A stretch of DNA of 26,616 nucleotides from JBOFDP01 sp051647125 (GTDB lineage Bacteria; Bacteroidota; Bacteroidia; Chitinophagales; Chitinophagaceae): the NCBI GenBank assembly GCA_051647125.1, contig JBOFDP010000056.1, forward strand, positions 1-26,616, written 5' to 3'. Shown here in pieces: positions 1 to 7,701 of this stretch. Made by a program: the position numbers and the translations under genes. Numbering within the stretch: position 1 is the stretch's first letter; each line of letters opens with the position of its first letter. The notes under the pieces were generated by a model. That model saw only the letters and a program-made list of their open reading frames with translations, was not told the DNA's origin and ran no database searches.

Positions 1-833
1 AATAAGGATATTTTTTTTGAGCTTATAAAGCCTATAACGAAAGGTCAATATATTCATTCTCAAGGGGTAGATTCCCCAAAAGGAGATGTCTTATTATCAA
101 AAAATACCTTTATACGGGGTATTGAAATAGGTATATTAGCTAGTGTTGGAAAAACCATGGTTAAGGTTTTTGAATATCCCAAAATATGGATAGTATCTAC
201 AGGTGATTAACTTGTAGATATAGAGGAAATTCCTCTTCCTTATCAAATCCGAAAATCAAATATATATGTGATGAAGAGTATTTTAGAATCATTAAATATT
301 TCAGTTACCGTAGCACATCTTAATGATGATAAGAAAAGAATACAATCTGTCATTGCTAAGAATAAATCAGAGTATGGAGTAATGATTTTTTCAGGAGCTA
401 TTTCTGTGGGTAAATTTAATTTTTTACACGGAGGTTATAAAGGCTGGGGGTTTGAATGTTATATTTCATAAGGTAGCACAAAAACCTGGGAAGCCTATGC
501 TTTTTGGCACCTATGATAATCAGCATATAGTATTTTCCTTACCGGGTAATCTTGTATCTACTTTGGTGTGTATGTATCGGTATGTATTGCCTTGGTTTAA
601 AAGGGATTATGTGACGAGATATGTAGTTTTGGGACAAGATATAGAAATAAAAAATGAACTTACTCAGTTTTATTCCTGTAGATATTAAGGATAATAAGGC
701 ATATCCTTTGAAAACCAATGGGTCGGGAGATTGTATTGAATTATCAAAAACAGAAGGTATGATAGCAACAGTTCCTTTAAAGGGAAAAATAGACAAAGAT
801 GAATCCTTATTATATTGGGATTTTGATAGATAA
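1..833 (+). pseudogene. moeA: Decayed molybdopterin molybdenumtransferase (MoeA), 5' end outside window
   Basis: Translating across frames recovers the C-terminal two thirds of MoeA, which inserts molybdate into adenylylated molybdopterin. Frame 1 gives STGD then a stop (TAA at 208-210) where the family has STGDELV, so one G-to-T change (GAA to TAA) explains it. It continues with IRKSN and SGAISVG, matching the family's IRdSN and sGGvSvGd. Near the G run at about 446-450 the reading moves to frame 2 (KVAQKPGKP, SLPGN, as in MoeA's kvaxkPGKP and LPGNPvS). At the TTTT at about 668-671 an extra T moves it to frame 3 (FIPVDIKDN, then TNGSGD), ending at the stop 831-833. Three independent lesions make this dead. 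It converges on recQ with 8 bases between stops. Identification is confident; the missing 5' part may hold more lesions. Confidence 0.9.
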
Positions 834-841
834 TTTACCTG

Positions 842-2737
842 TTATCGTAATATAATTTGTTGATTATTTTGAATTTGTATAAGTTCATTTTTTTCTAAAC
901 TATCTATAATGGGTAAGAGCTTCTTTTTAGGTAGATGAGTGAGTGTAGCTAATTGATCTAAGGAGCAAGGTGTTTTTAGATAAAATACAACAAGTTCATG
1001 AATAGAATGATTGGAAGCAAGAATTTCTTTCATTTTGCAGTTATCACAAATTCCACATTTTTCAGTCGTATTATTTCCAAAATAACTCGCTATAAGTTGA
1101 CTTCTACAAGTATCTGTATTGCTTGCATAATGAATGATTTTTTCACAATAATATTCAAATTGTTTTTTGAGTATTTTTTGTAAATTCATATCCAATAATA
1201 GATGCTTAGCCGGGGCTCTATTATGTATTATACTAATGGTGGAGGAATAAGAGGCAGGGTGGTATATGACTAAATTATTTTTATGTAGTTGTTGTAAAAT
1301 AGTATGCAGTTCATGGATAGAAATAGAAAGCTTTTCTGCTATATTTTTTTCATTGATTTTAGTATGTGCATGTAGTATATTTTGATAATTTCGGACTATA
1401 TGTAAAAGTAGCTCTTTGGTTATATTTTCATAATGCTTAATAACGTGTCTTAGTGTCTCTGTATCCATGTTTAAAAGAAGTGTAGACGGATGTAGTATAG
1501 CATCACTGAGTTGTATAAACTCTTGAGTTTCTAAAATTTTTAGTCCATAATATGTAGTAAGTGGAGGTAAAGAAAAGGTTTTTATAAAATGTGATTGATC
1601 AAAATTGTAAGTAGTATTTTTTCCTGTTCCAATACAAATGTTAAGATAGTTCATCAAAGCCTCGTATATTTCTTTTATGGCTTCTTGGTTAGGATATTGT
1701 ATGATGGGTTTTTGTTTTAGATGAAAAAGCATTGCATCATTATAGAAAAGTATGGCTTCTGCATATTCTCCATTTCTTCCTGCACGTCCTGCTTCTTGAT
1801 AATAGTTTTCCAAACAATTAGGTATATCTAGATGATATACTTTTTTTACATCAGGTTTGTCTATGCCCATACCAAAGGCATTGGTGCATACGATGATTGG
1901 GATTTCGTTTTTCATCCATTGTTGTTGTCTTCTTTCTCGTTGTTGTTGAGAAAGCCCCGCATGATAAAAGGTAGATTTATAGCCTCGTTGCTCTAAAACA
2001 TGAGCCGTTTCGACACAATTTTTTCTAGTACCTCCATAGATAATAATACAATTATTTTTTGCTTGTTGAGATAAATCTTCTAATAATGCCTGTATAGGTA
2101 TGGTGTGGTGTTTTACTTGGAAGGATAGATTGGGTCGAAGAAAAGAACCTTTGAAAACATGAGGATTTTTAAATTCTAGTTGTTCACAAATATCTTTTTC
2201 CACCTTAGGAGTGGCTGATGCAGTGAGTGCTAAAATAGGAGCTTTTGGAAATAGCACTCTAAGTTGTTTTAGCTTTCTGTAGGAGGGTCTAAAATCGTAT
2301 CCCCATTGCGAAATACAGTGCGCTTCATCTACCGCTAAGAAAGAAATTTTAATATCTTCCAAAGCTGATAAAAATGCCTGAGATTGTAATCTTTCTGGAG
2401 ATACATATAAAAGTTTAATCCATTTTTCTGAACATTCTATAAGTATACTTTTTATCTCTTCTTTGCTAAGTCCGCTATGAATAGATCGGGCTTGGATATT
2501 TCTTTTTTCAAGTTGCAGTACTTGGTCATTCATTAAAGCTATGAGCGGGCTAATGACAATACATACGCCGTCCATACATAAGGCAGGGATTTGGTAACAG
2601 ATAGATTTCCCTCCACCTGTGGGCAAGATAGCTAATGTGTCATGTTGTTCTAAAATAGAATTTATAATGATTTCTTGTACATTACGAAAAGAAGTATATC
2701 CAAAATATTTATTTAATGCGTTAATAGTGACCAACAT
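842..2737 (-). CDS. recQ: RecQ-family ATP-dependent DNA helicase
   Basis: A 631-residue 3'-5' superfamily 2 helicase for recombination and fork repair. Visible motifs are the Walker A segment LPTGGGKS near residue 40, the DEAH box within DEAHCISQWG, the TASATP motif III, and motif VI within QEAGRAGRNG. A four-cysteine zinc site sits late (C544, C561, C564, C567 in CGICDNC), followed by a short winged-helix-like tail and no HRDC domain. About 150 residues separate the helicase core from the zinc site, so the layout differs from E. coli RecQ and resembles the roughly 630-residue form common in Bacteroidota. The start ATG is 3 bases after the DUF4249 stop, so it is probably the last gene of that minus-strand unit. 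Intact. Confidence 0.93.
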   Translation of the reverse strand: MLVTINALNKYFGYTSFRNVQEIIINSILEQHDTLAILPTGGGKSICYQIPALCMDGVCIVISPLIALMNDQVLQLEKRNIQARSIHSGLSKEEIKSILIECSEKWIKLLYVSPERLQSQAFLSALEDIKISFLAVDEAHCISQWGYDFRPSYRKLKQLRVLFPKAPILALTASATPKVEKDICEQLEFKNPHVFKGSFLRPNLSFQVKHHTIPIQALLEDLSQQAKNNCIIIYGGTRKNCVETAHVLEQRGYKSTFYHAGLSQQQRERRQQQWMKNEIPIIVCTNAFGMGIDKPDVKKVYHLDIPNCLENYYQEAGRAGRNGEYAEAILFYNDAMLFHLKQKPIIQYPNQEAIKEIYEALMNYLNICIGTGKNTTYNFDQSHFIKTFSLPPLTTYYGLKILETQEFIQLSDAILHPSTLLLNMDTETLRHVIKHYENITKELLLHIVRNYQNILHAHTKINEKNIAEKLSISIHELHTILQQLHKNNLVIYHPASYSSTISIIHNRAPAKHLLLDMNLQKILKKQFEYYCEKIIHYASNTDTCRSQLIASYFGNNTTEKCGICDNCKMKEILASNHSIHELVVFYLKTPCSLDQLATLTHLPKKKLLPIIDSLEKNELIQIQNNQQIILR

Positions 2738-2740
2738 ATT

Positions 2741-3652
2741 TTATTGATCAGGAAATTTGAGGGTTTTTACATCTACACTGGCTGCCATAAAATATCCAAA
2801 TACCCGTTTATCTTTGTTCGTAGTACAGGCAATATTACTTTGTATATTAGGAGGTGATGGAGTGGCAACGGGTCCCATATTTCCTAAAATTATACCTAAG
2901 ATATTTTGATATTCATAGGTTTCTTTTGAAATATGATATTGACTGGCTGTACAATACAATATAGTATCTCCTAATTTTGCAGGATCAAAACTTTTCGCAA
3001 TATTTAGACTGTCTGTTTTTTCTGCTGCTACTGATGATTCGTCTCGAATAAATAGAGAATTGTTATTTTTGTTAGGATTGACACTAATTGTAGGGGCACC
3101 ATGAATAAACTTGCTGTATCTACATCCCCAATAGTAGAAATTTTCTCTTGTCTTAGATACAGAGTATTGGATTTTAGGTACATATTTTGGAGGATCTGAA
3201 GGTTGCCCGAAAATATTGGTCGTATGAGCCATATAAAAAGAATCAATTTTTACGGGGGGTAGCATGCTGTCACTACCTGCATATGTATTCCCTTCATATT
3301 TTATGCATAAAGTATATTTTTTATTATACTCTATGGGTTTTTTTTGGTCGGGTTTGTGTGTATAAGCATTGTTAGTAGCATCATATGTAAAGTCAAAAGT
3401 ATATTCATCATTAACCACTTTTACGGTAGCATTTGTGATATAATTTTCTGGCAAAATTTCGCTTTGCGTATAAGGTATAGTTTTAGTAAGGGTAATATAT
3501 TGGGTGGTATCACGGTTATTTTCATAATAAAAAATCCCCCCAGAGATAGCGATACCCTGATTAGCAAAAGGTACCTGTAGATCTATTTGTTTGATACATC
3601 CCAAGGAGACTATTATTACTATAAGAATAAAATTTGTTTTTATATTTTTCAT
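2741..3652 (-). CDS. DUF4249-family outer-membrane-associated lipoprotein
   Basis: A 303-residue protein with a hydrophobic signal and a lipobox-like SLGC (lipidated C19; the box is weak, with Ser at -3). It then has the beta-rich layout of DUF4249 proteins: a short segment after the Cys, a first Ig-like part with NNRDTTQYITLTKT, then YTLCIKYEGNTYAGSDSM and a longer C-terminal part. DUF4249 proteins in Bacteroidota are usually encoded beside FecA-like TonB-dependent receptors and are thought to be surface or periplasmic partners in uptake of an unknown ligand. Here it lies 8 bases after the receptor gene in the same direction, which supports that partnership. The substrate cannot be told from sequence. 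Family assignment rests on architecture, neighbour and length, not on a catalytic motif. Confidence 0.8.
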   Translation of the reverse strand: MKNIKTNFILIVIIVSLGCIKQIDLQVPFANQGIAISGGIFYYENNRDTTQYITLTKTIPYTQSEILPENYITNATVKVVNDEYTFDFTYDATNNAYTHKPDQKKPIEYNKKYTLCIKYEGNTYAGSDSMLPPVKIDSFYMAHTTNIFGQPSDPPKYVPKIQYSVSKTRENFYYWGCRYSKFIHGAPTISVNPNKNNNSLFIRDESSVAAEKTDSLNIAKSFDPAKLGDTILYCTASQYHISKETYEYQNILGIILGNMGPVATPSPPNIQSNIACTTNKDKRVFGYFMAASVDVKTLKFPDQ

Positions 3653-3660
3653 GTATGCTA

Positions 3661-5853
3661 TTATTTTATTTTAAATTCATAACTAATACTGGGTACTATT
3701 CTATAATATCCTATTTCATATGCTTGTTGATCATTAAAATATATAGATACAGGATTTAACCTATTGTATACATTATATATACTGATTACAAATTTACCTT
3801 CCCAATGTTTTCGAGGTTTGCTTTTGAAAGCTACGCTTAAATCTAATCTATGATAAGGCTTTAGTCTATTTGCATTCCTATCACTATATTGTGTTATTAA
3901 TTGATCAAAAACATAATATTGACCCACAGGATACGTTGTAGGTAATCCTGACCTAAATGTAAATAATCCTGATACAGCAATCCTGGGTGTAACATCATAC
4001 GTTAATACAACATTACCAACATGTGGAATATCATAAGGAGCAGGATAATATTGTTTATTATTAATACCACTACCAATTACACTATTTTCTGTTTTTCTCA
4101 AACTTCGAGAATAGGTATAACTAATCCATCCCGTAAATTTCCCTATATTTTTTGCTACCATTAATTCTATTCCATAAGCAAAACCTTTTGTTTTTAACAT
4201 TTCTGTTTCGACATAATTATTCGATAAAATATTGGCGCCGTCAATATAATCAATCAAATTTCTCATAGATTTATAATACATTTCTGTAGAAATTTCGTAT
4301 TCAGAATTTCTACCCAAATTTTTAAAATATCCTAGTGATATTTGATCGGCATATTCTATGGGGATATATTTGTTAGACATAACATAGTAGTTAGCAGGTA
4401 ATGTAGTAGAGGTATTGGTTACAAGTTGTATAGGTTGATTTATTCTATTATATCCTAATTTTAAAGATTGTGTATTGTCAAAAATATATACGGCGTTTAT
4501 ACGAGGTTCAAATAGATTATTCACTTCTTCAATTTCTCCTTTCTTATAGGCTTTGTAGGTGGTAGGAATACCAGGAGAATAGATTTTTGTATTGGCATCA
4601 TATACTATGGGTTGGTTGTTGAGATATTGCCAAATAGTATCTAGTCCAAGTCGCATATAATTAATATATCTTAATCCGTATTCTATCTTTAATTTTGGGG
4701 TAATGCTTTGAGTAAGACTCGCAAACAAGGTATTTTGTAAGGCGTTTTTTTTTGTTAAATTTTCTTCTAATAGAGTAGTTCCTTTATTATCTTTTACTGT
4801 TGTTAACCCCGGAAAAATATCGTAATAATTGAATTGATATCCAAATTTAATTTTTATATTGTCGTTAATTTTATAATTCCATAGCCCCGAAAGAATATAA
4901 TTATTGATATTGGCATTCCATTTAGTAGATAAACCCCCATTTTCAGATTCTAAATAAAAAGAAAATCTAGAATAAGCTGCTGATATATTAGAATTCCATT
5001 GTGAATTATATACATGGTTCCAATTAACACTTGCCAAAGCATTTCCCCAACCACTCATTGCAATACTTGCAAGTTTTATAAAATCTTCTCCATAATATCC
5101 AGATGCAGAAAGATTGTCTTTAGGAGATATATCCCAATCTACTTTGGCGTTTAAATCATAAAAATATACTTTGCTAGTTTTTACATTTTTATCATTTACA
5201 AGGGGTAAAAATAAATCGGCATAGGTTCTTCTCCCAGCAATAAAAAAGGAGTTATTGGCTTGTTCTTGATTTTTTCTTTTATAAAAAGGTCCTTCCACCA
5301 AAAGATTACTAGCGATAAGCCCTATGTTTCCCACAGCATCCCATCCTTTTTTATTACCTGTAATTTGGGTAATATCTAGTACCGATGCTAATCTATCTCC
5401 ATATTCTACAGGAATACCGCCTTTATATAATTTAAAATCCTTTAGAGCAAAGCTATTAAATACTGAAAAAACCCCTAAAGCATGAGCAGCACTATATATA
5501 GGAGCATTGTCTAAAAGAATAAGATTTTGGTCAGTTCCTCCTCCTCTTACATTAAATCCTACAGCACCATCACCAGTATTTGTTACACCAGGTAGTAATT
5601 GTAAGGTCTTTAAAATATCTGCTTCCCCAAAAACAACAGGTATTTTTTTTGAAACATTAACATTTAATTTATTGACAGAGACTTCTGTATTGGATATCCG
5701 AATATCATTACTTCCAATGATAACGTTATCTAACATCTTGCTATTGGTAGAATTAGTGGTGTCTTGCGATAATAATTGTAAAGACAAAAAAAATACAAAT
5801 AAATAATTAAATTTTACGATTCTAGAAATAAATGAGAGTATACAGTATGTCAT
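3661..5853 (-). CDS. TonB-dependent outer membrane receptor (FecA-like, paired with DUF4249)
   Basis: A 730-residue outer-membrane gated channel. After a signal peptide ending near LLSQ (residues 25-30) comes LDNVIIGS, which looks like the TonB-box-like segment of this group. The plug domain follows: GEADILKTLQLLPGV, GFNVRGGGTDQNLILLDNAP, and GIPVEYGDRLASVLDI. The rest is a long beta-barrel with repeated aromatic strands, ending in the hydrophobic residues ISYEFKIK. Relatives usually carry a carboxypeptidase-regulatory-like domain of about 80 residues between signal and plug; only some 40 residues are present here, so that domain is missing. It sits 27 bases after lolA and 8 before the DUF4249 gene. 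It would depend on a TonB-ExbB-ExbD motor; an ExbB/ExbD-like pair lies 18 kb away, but no tonB is in the window. Ligand unknown. Confidence 0.92.
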   Translation of the reverse strand: MTYCILSFISRIVKFNYLFVFFLSLQLLSQDTTNSTNSKMLDNVIIGSNDIRISNTEVSVNKLNVNVSKKIPVVFGEADILKTLQLLPGVTNTGDGAVGFNVRGGGTDQNLILLDNAPIYSAAHALGVFSVFNSFALKDFKLYKGGIPVEYGDRLASVLDITQITGNKKGWDAVGNIGLIASNLLVEGPFYKRKNQEQANNSFFIAGRRTYADLFLPLVNDKNVKTSKVYFYDLNAKVDWDISPKDNLSASGYYGEDFIKLASIAMSGWGNALASVNWNHVYNSQWNSNISAAYSRFSFYLESENGGLSTKWNANINNYILSGLWNYKINDNIKIKFGYQFNYYDIFPGLTTVKDNKGTTLLEENLTKKNALQNTLFASLTQSITPKLKIEYGLRYINYMRLGLDTIWQYLNNQPIVYDANTKIYSPGIPTTYKAYKKGEIEEVNNLFEPRINAVYIFDNTQSLKLGYNRINQPIQLVTNTSTTLPANYYVMSNKYIPIEYADQISLGYFKNLGRNSEYEISTEMYYKSMRNLIDYIDGANILSNNYVETEMLKTKGFAYGIELMVAKNIGKFTGWISYTYSRSLRKTENSVIGSGINNKQYYPAPYDIPHVGNVVLTYDVTPRIAVSGLFTFRSGLPTTYPVGQYYVFDQLITQYSDRNANRLKPYHRLDLSVAFKSKPRKHWEGKFVISIYNVYNRLNPVSIYFNDQQAYEIGYYRIVPSISYEFKIK

Positions 5854-5880
5854 GTTCTTCTTTAATATTATATATAGTCG

Positions 5881-6543
5881 TTATCGTAAATCTACTATCT
5901 GAGCATTGGGATATTTATTTTTGTTAAAAGAGATGTTCCCTACAGGAGATACTTTGTCAAACTTAGTAATAAGGTAGTTGTATTGTAATCCACTTTTATC
6001 AAATATAGTTGCCGACATTGGAATTTTTCTTTTCATATCCAAGTACAGCATTATTTTTGAAAAAGGTTTTTGGCTATCTTTAGGAGTAAGTTCTATGGCA
6101 TCACAATCAGTCTTCCCAATAGTTTTTTTTCCTATAAGTTTATACGAGAAATCTTTGTCATAAAAATTAGTAAATAATTTCTCCGGAGATAATGTAGATT
6201 GTTGGGTGTCTATATTCTTAATCTGAATTTCTTGCGTATTTTTGTCATAGTGGTATACTATTTTCCCATCAGAAAAAATTTCCTGATTGGGTGTAAGGGT
6301 TATTTTATATTCAGTATTTTTAGCATAAAAAATACCCTCTTTTTTTCCCATAGGCTTCTGAGCAGCGTCTTCTACAGTAAATGTAAAATAAACAGTAAAA
6401 CGATGAGTTTTTTGCATAGATTCCGAAACCTTGTCCAAGAGTTTTTTCGCTTCAAGGTCTTGCTCTATATTTTTAGCATAATAAGGGCTGGAAAAACCAA
6501 ATATGGTTAAAACTCCTAAAAGTATAATAATGATATTTTTCAT
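5881..6543 (-). CDS. lolA: LolA-family outer-membrane lipoprotein carrier
   Basis: A periplasmic chaperone that would ferry lipoproteins from the LolCDE release step to the outer membrane. I chose the ATG at 6541-6543, giving MKNIIIILLG and a signal peptide cut near YYA. An in-frame ATG 15 codons upstream would put the coding region into tRNA-Val. The mature part has the LolA/LolB half-barrel pattern: an N-terminal helix (LLDKVSESMQ), then strands including GIFYAKNTEYKITLTPNQEIFSDGKIVY cut here into its parts: GIFYAKNTEYKITLTP and IFSDGKIVYHYDK. It then has IGKTDCDAIELTP and the family-typical C-terminal ITKFDKVSPVGNISF. Total 220 residues. It heads a minus-strand run with the TonB-dependent receptor and is separated from tRNA-Val by only 34 bases, so it may be read through from the tRNA promoter. 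Confidence 0.88.
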   Translation of the reverse strand: MKNIIIILLGVLTIFGFSSPYYAKNIEQDLEAKKLLDKVSESMQKTHRFTVYFTFTVEDAAQKPMGKKEGIFYAKNTEYKITLTPNQEIFSDGKIVYHYDKNTQEIQIKNIDTQQSTLSPEKLFTNFYDKDFSYKLIGKKTIGKTDCDAIELTPKDSQKPFSKIMLYLDMKRKIPMSATIFDKSGLQYNYLITKFDKVSPVGNISFNKNKYPNAQIVDLR

Positions 6544-6560
6544 GGTTATAAGATAGAGTA

Positions 6561-6576
6561 TTTGTAACGTTACAAA
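6561..6576. repeat. Perfect 16-bp palindrome between tRNA-Val and lolA
   Basis: TTTGTAACGTTACAAA reads the same on both strands. It fills half of the 34-base gap between the 3' end of tRNA-Val (6578) and the lolA start codon (6543). It could be a dimeric regulator's site or help end the tRNA transcript, though it has no loop and no T run. About one perfect 16-bp palindrome is expected by chance in a window this size and composition, so only its position makes it notable. Confidence 0.4.
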
Positions 6577-6577
6577 G

Positions 6578-6652
6578 TGGGAGCACACGGGTTCGAACCG
6601 CGGACCCTCTGCTTGTAAGGCAGATGCTCTAAACCAGCTGAGCTATGCTCCC
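6578..6652 (-). tRNA. tRNA-Val (anticodon TAC)
   Basis: Read on the minus strand, the acceptor arm GGGAGCA pairs with TGCTCCC and the discriminator is A. The D arm is GCTC/GAGC. The anticodon stem TCTGC/GCAGA encloses the loop CTTACAA, so the anticodon is TAC (codons GTN, mainly GTA). The T arm carries GGTTCGAACCC. CCA is not encoded. A strong promoter lies 27 bases upstream. Confidence 0.97.
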
Positions 6653-6679
6653 ATAATCATGTAATTCAACAAACTTTTG

Positions 6680-6709
6680 CAAATATACATGTTTTTTTTA
6701 AATATCAAA
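6680..6709 (-). promoter_or_regulatory. Bacteroidota-type promoter for tRNA-Val
   Basis: On the minus strand TTTG (6709-6706), then exactly 18 bases, then TATATTTG (6687-6680). This fits the Bacteroidota -33/-7 consensus TTTG...TAnnTTTG. The tRNA 5' end is 27 bases further on, leaving a leader of about 20 nt. Confidence 0.8.
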
Positions 6710-6769
6710 TTTTATTTCTACAAAGGGCATTATCTAAAAGGAAAAATATATGATATGGCTAATTTCTTT

Positions 6770-6777
6770 TAATTTTG
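6770..6777 (+). promoter_or_regulatory. Candidate -7 element for cdd
   Basis: TAATTTTG matches TAnnTTTG and ends 7 bases before the cdd ATG. No TTTG is present at the right upstream spacing. If used, transcription would start at or next to the start codon. Confidence 0.5.
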
Positions 6778-6784
6778 CAAGGTC

Positions 6785-7264
6785 ATGAAAAAAATACATA
6801 CTATAGAATATGTACAAACGCTGGAGGGTAGTTTGTCGGCTAAGGAAAAAATACTTTTCCAATCTGCTAAGGAGGCTTATAAAAATGCGTATGTGCCTTA
6901 CTCTAAATTTTATGTAGGGGCAGCCGCTTGGTTAGATAATGATACTATCGTAAAAGGATGTAATGTCGAAAATGCGTCTTTTCCTGTTACCCTTTGTGCT
7001 GAACGTAATCTTTTGGCTCATGTGCAGCAATATTATCACAAGGTAATGATTATAATGATAGCTATTACCTTTTATCATAAAGGCAATACCCTACAAACTC
7101 CTATTTCTCCTTGTGGTATGTGTAGGCAAGCCCTATTAGAGTTTGAGATAAAGCAAAATCAACCTATTAAAATAGTACTAGGTGGTATGGGAGAAGCTCG
7201 GCTAATAGTGCATAGTGTGAAAGATTTATTACCCTTTTCTTTTACAGGAGAGTATTTAGTCTAA
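6785..7264 (+). CDS. cdd: Cytidine deaminase
   Basis: A 159-residue zinc hydrolase that deaminates cytidine and deoxycytidine to the uridine forms in pyrimidine salvage. Conserved features are present in order: PYSKFYVGAA near residue 38, substrate-binding CNVENASFP (59-67), CAE with zinc ligand C71 and catalytic E73, and SPCGMC with zinc ligands C110 and C113. The length suits the homotetrameric class. The start follows a TAATTTTG element with only 7 bases between, so the mRNA may be nearly leaderless. The next ORF on the same strand begins almost at its stop but is not a known partner. Confidence 0.95.
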   Translation: MKKIHTIEYVQTLEGSLSAKEKILFQSAKEAYKNAYVPYSKFYVGAAAWLDNDTIVKGCNVENASFPVTLCAERNLLAHVQQYYHKVMIIMIAITFYHKGNTLQTPISPCGMCRQALLEFEIKQNQPIKIVLGGMGEARLIVHSVKDLLPFSFTGEYLV

Positions 7265-7559
7265 AATAAAGGCTTACTATGTAGGAGGTTGTGAAACTAT
7301 TCTAAATTATAATGGGAAAGTACTATTGGTTTGCTCAAAAGGAGGCAAAGTACACCCAAGTAAAGAAAAAATAGATTTTTATAGTAGTAAAAATCTTGCT
7401 ACTTATATATCTGCTTCTCGTGATTATGTATCGGTAAAAAAGAAAATAGAGACGAACTATGACGAATATAAGTTTATAGCTAAAAATTCTGAAAAAGATC
7501 CTTGCCTAAGGGATATTGAGAATAATAAAATAGCAAATGAAATTATAGAAAATTTATAA
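7260..7559 (+). pseudogene. Unrecognised ORF, possible gene remnant
   Basis: The frame is open from 7260 to the TAA at 7557-7559 but has no ATG or GTG in frame; the first usable start is TTG at 7326 (77 residues). Translation from before that (AYYVGGCETILNYNGKVLLV) reads like real protein rather than noise. The rest is hydrophilic and Lys/Asn-rich (SKEKIDFYSS, NYDEYKFIAKN, NEIIENL). I do not recognise a family. The missing start suggests a truncated gene in a genome that shows other decay, but a genuine small gene using TTG cannot be excluded. Confidence 0.35.
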
Positions 7560-7626
7560 TGAGAGGAGTATTCCAGTCGCTATAGAATAAGTGTAAAATA
7601 GGAAATTCTATGCTCCATAGTCTTGT

Positions 7627-7654
7627 CAAGAGGAGAGTTATAGCTCTCCTCTTG
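7627..7654. terminator. Stem-loop between convergent units
   Basis: CAAGAGGAGAG (7627-7637) and CTCTCCTCTTG (7644-7654) form a perfect 11-bp stem with the 6-base loop TTATAG. It sits between the plus-strand cdd region and the minus-strand prfC, where it could end transcripts from both sides. No long T run follows on either strand. Confidence 0.7.
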
Positions 7655-7701
7655 ATATACTTTCTCCAAAATTTTCCTTTGTTATATGGGATAGGGTTTT
7701 G

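Noticed and set aside
446..671. Programmed ribosomal frameshifting in moeA
   Set aside because: Two shifts plus a nonsense codon, with no slippery heptamer or downstream structure, point to decay instead.
539..796. 85-residue minus-strand ORF over moeA
   Set aside because: It lies opposite recognisable MoeA sequence in all three restored frames and resembles no protein.
6544..6588. Longer N-terminus for LolA
   Set aside because: It would run into tRNA-Val and place a second hydrophobic stretch before a normal signal peptide.
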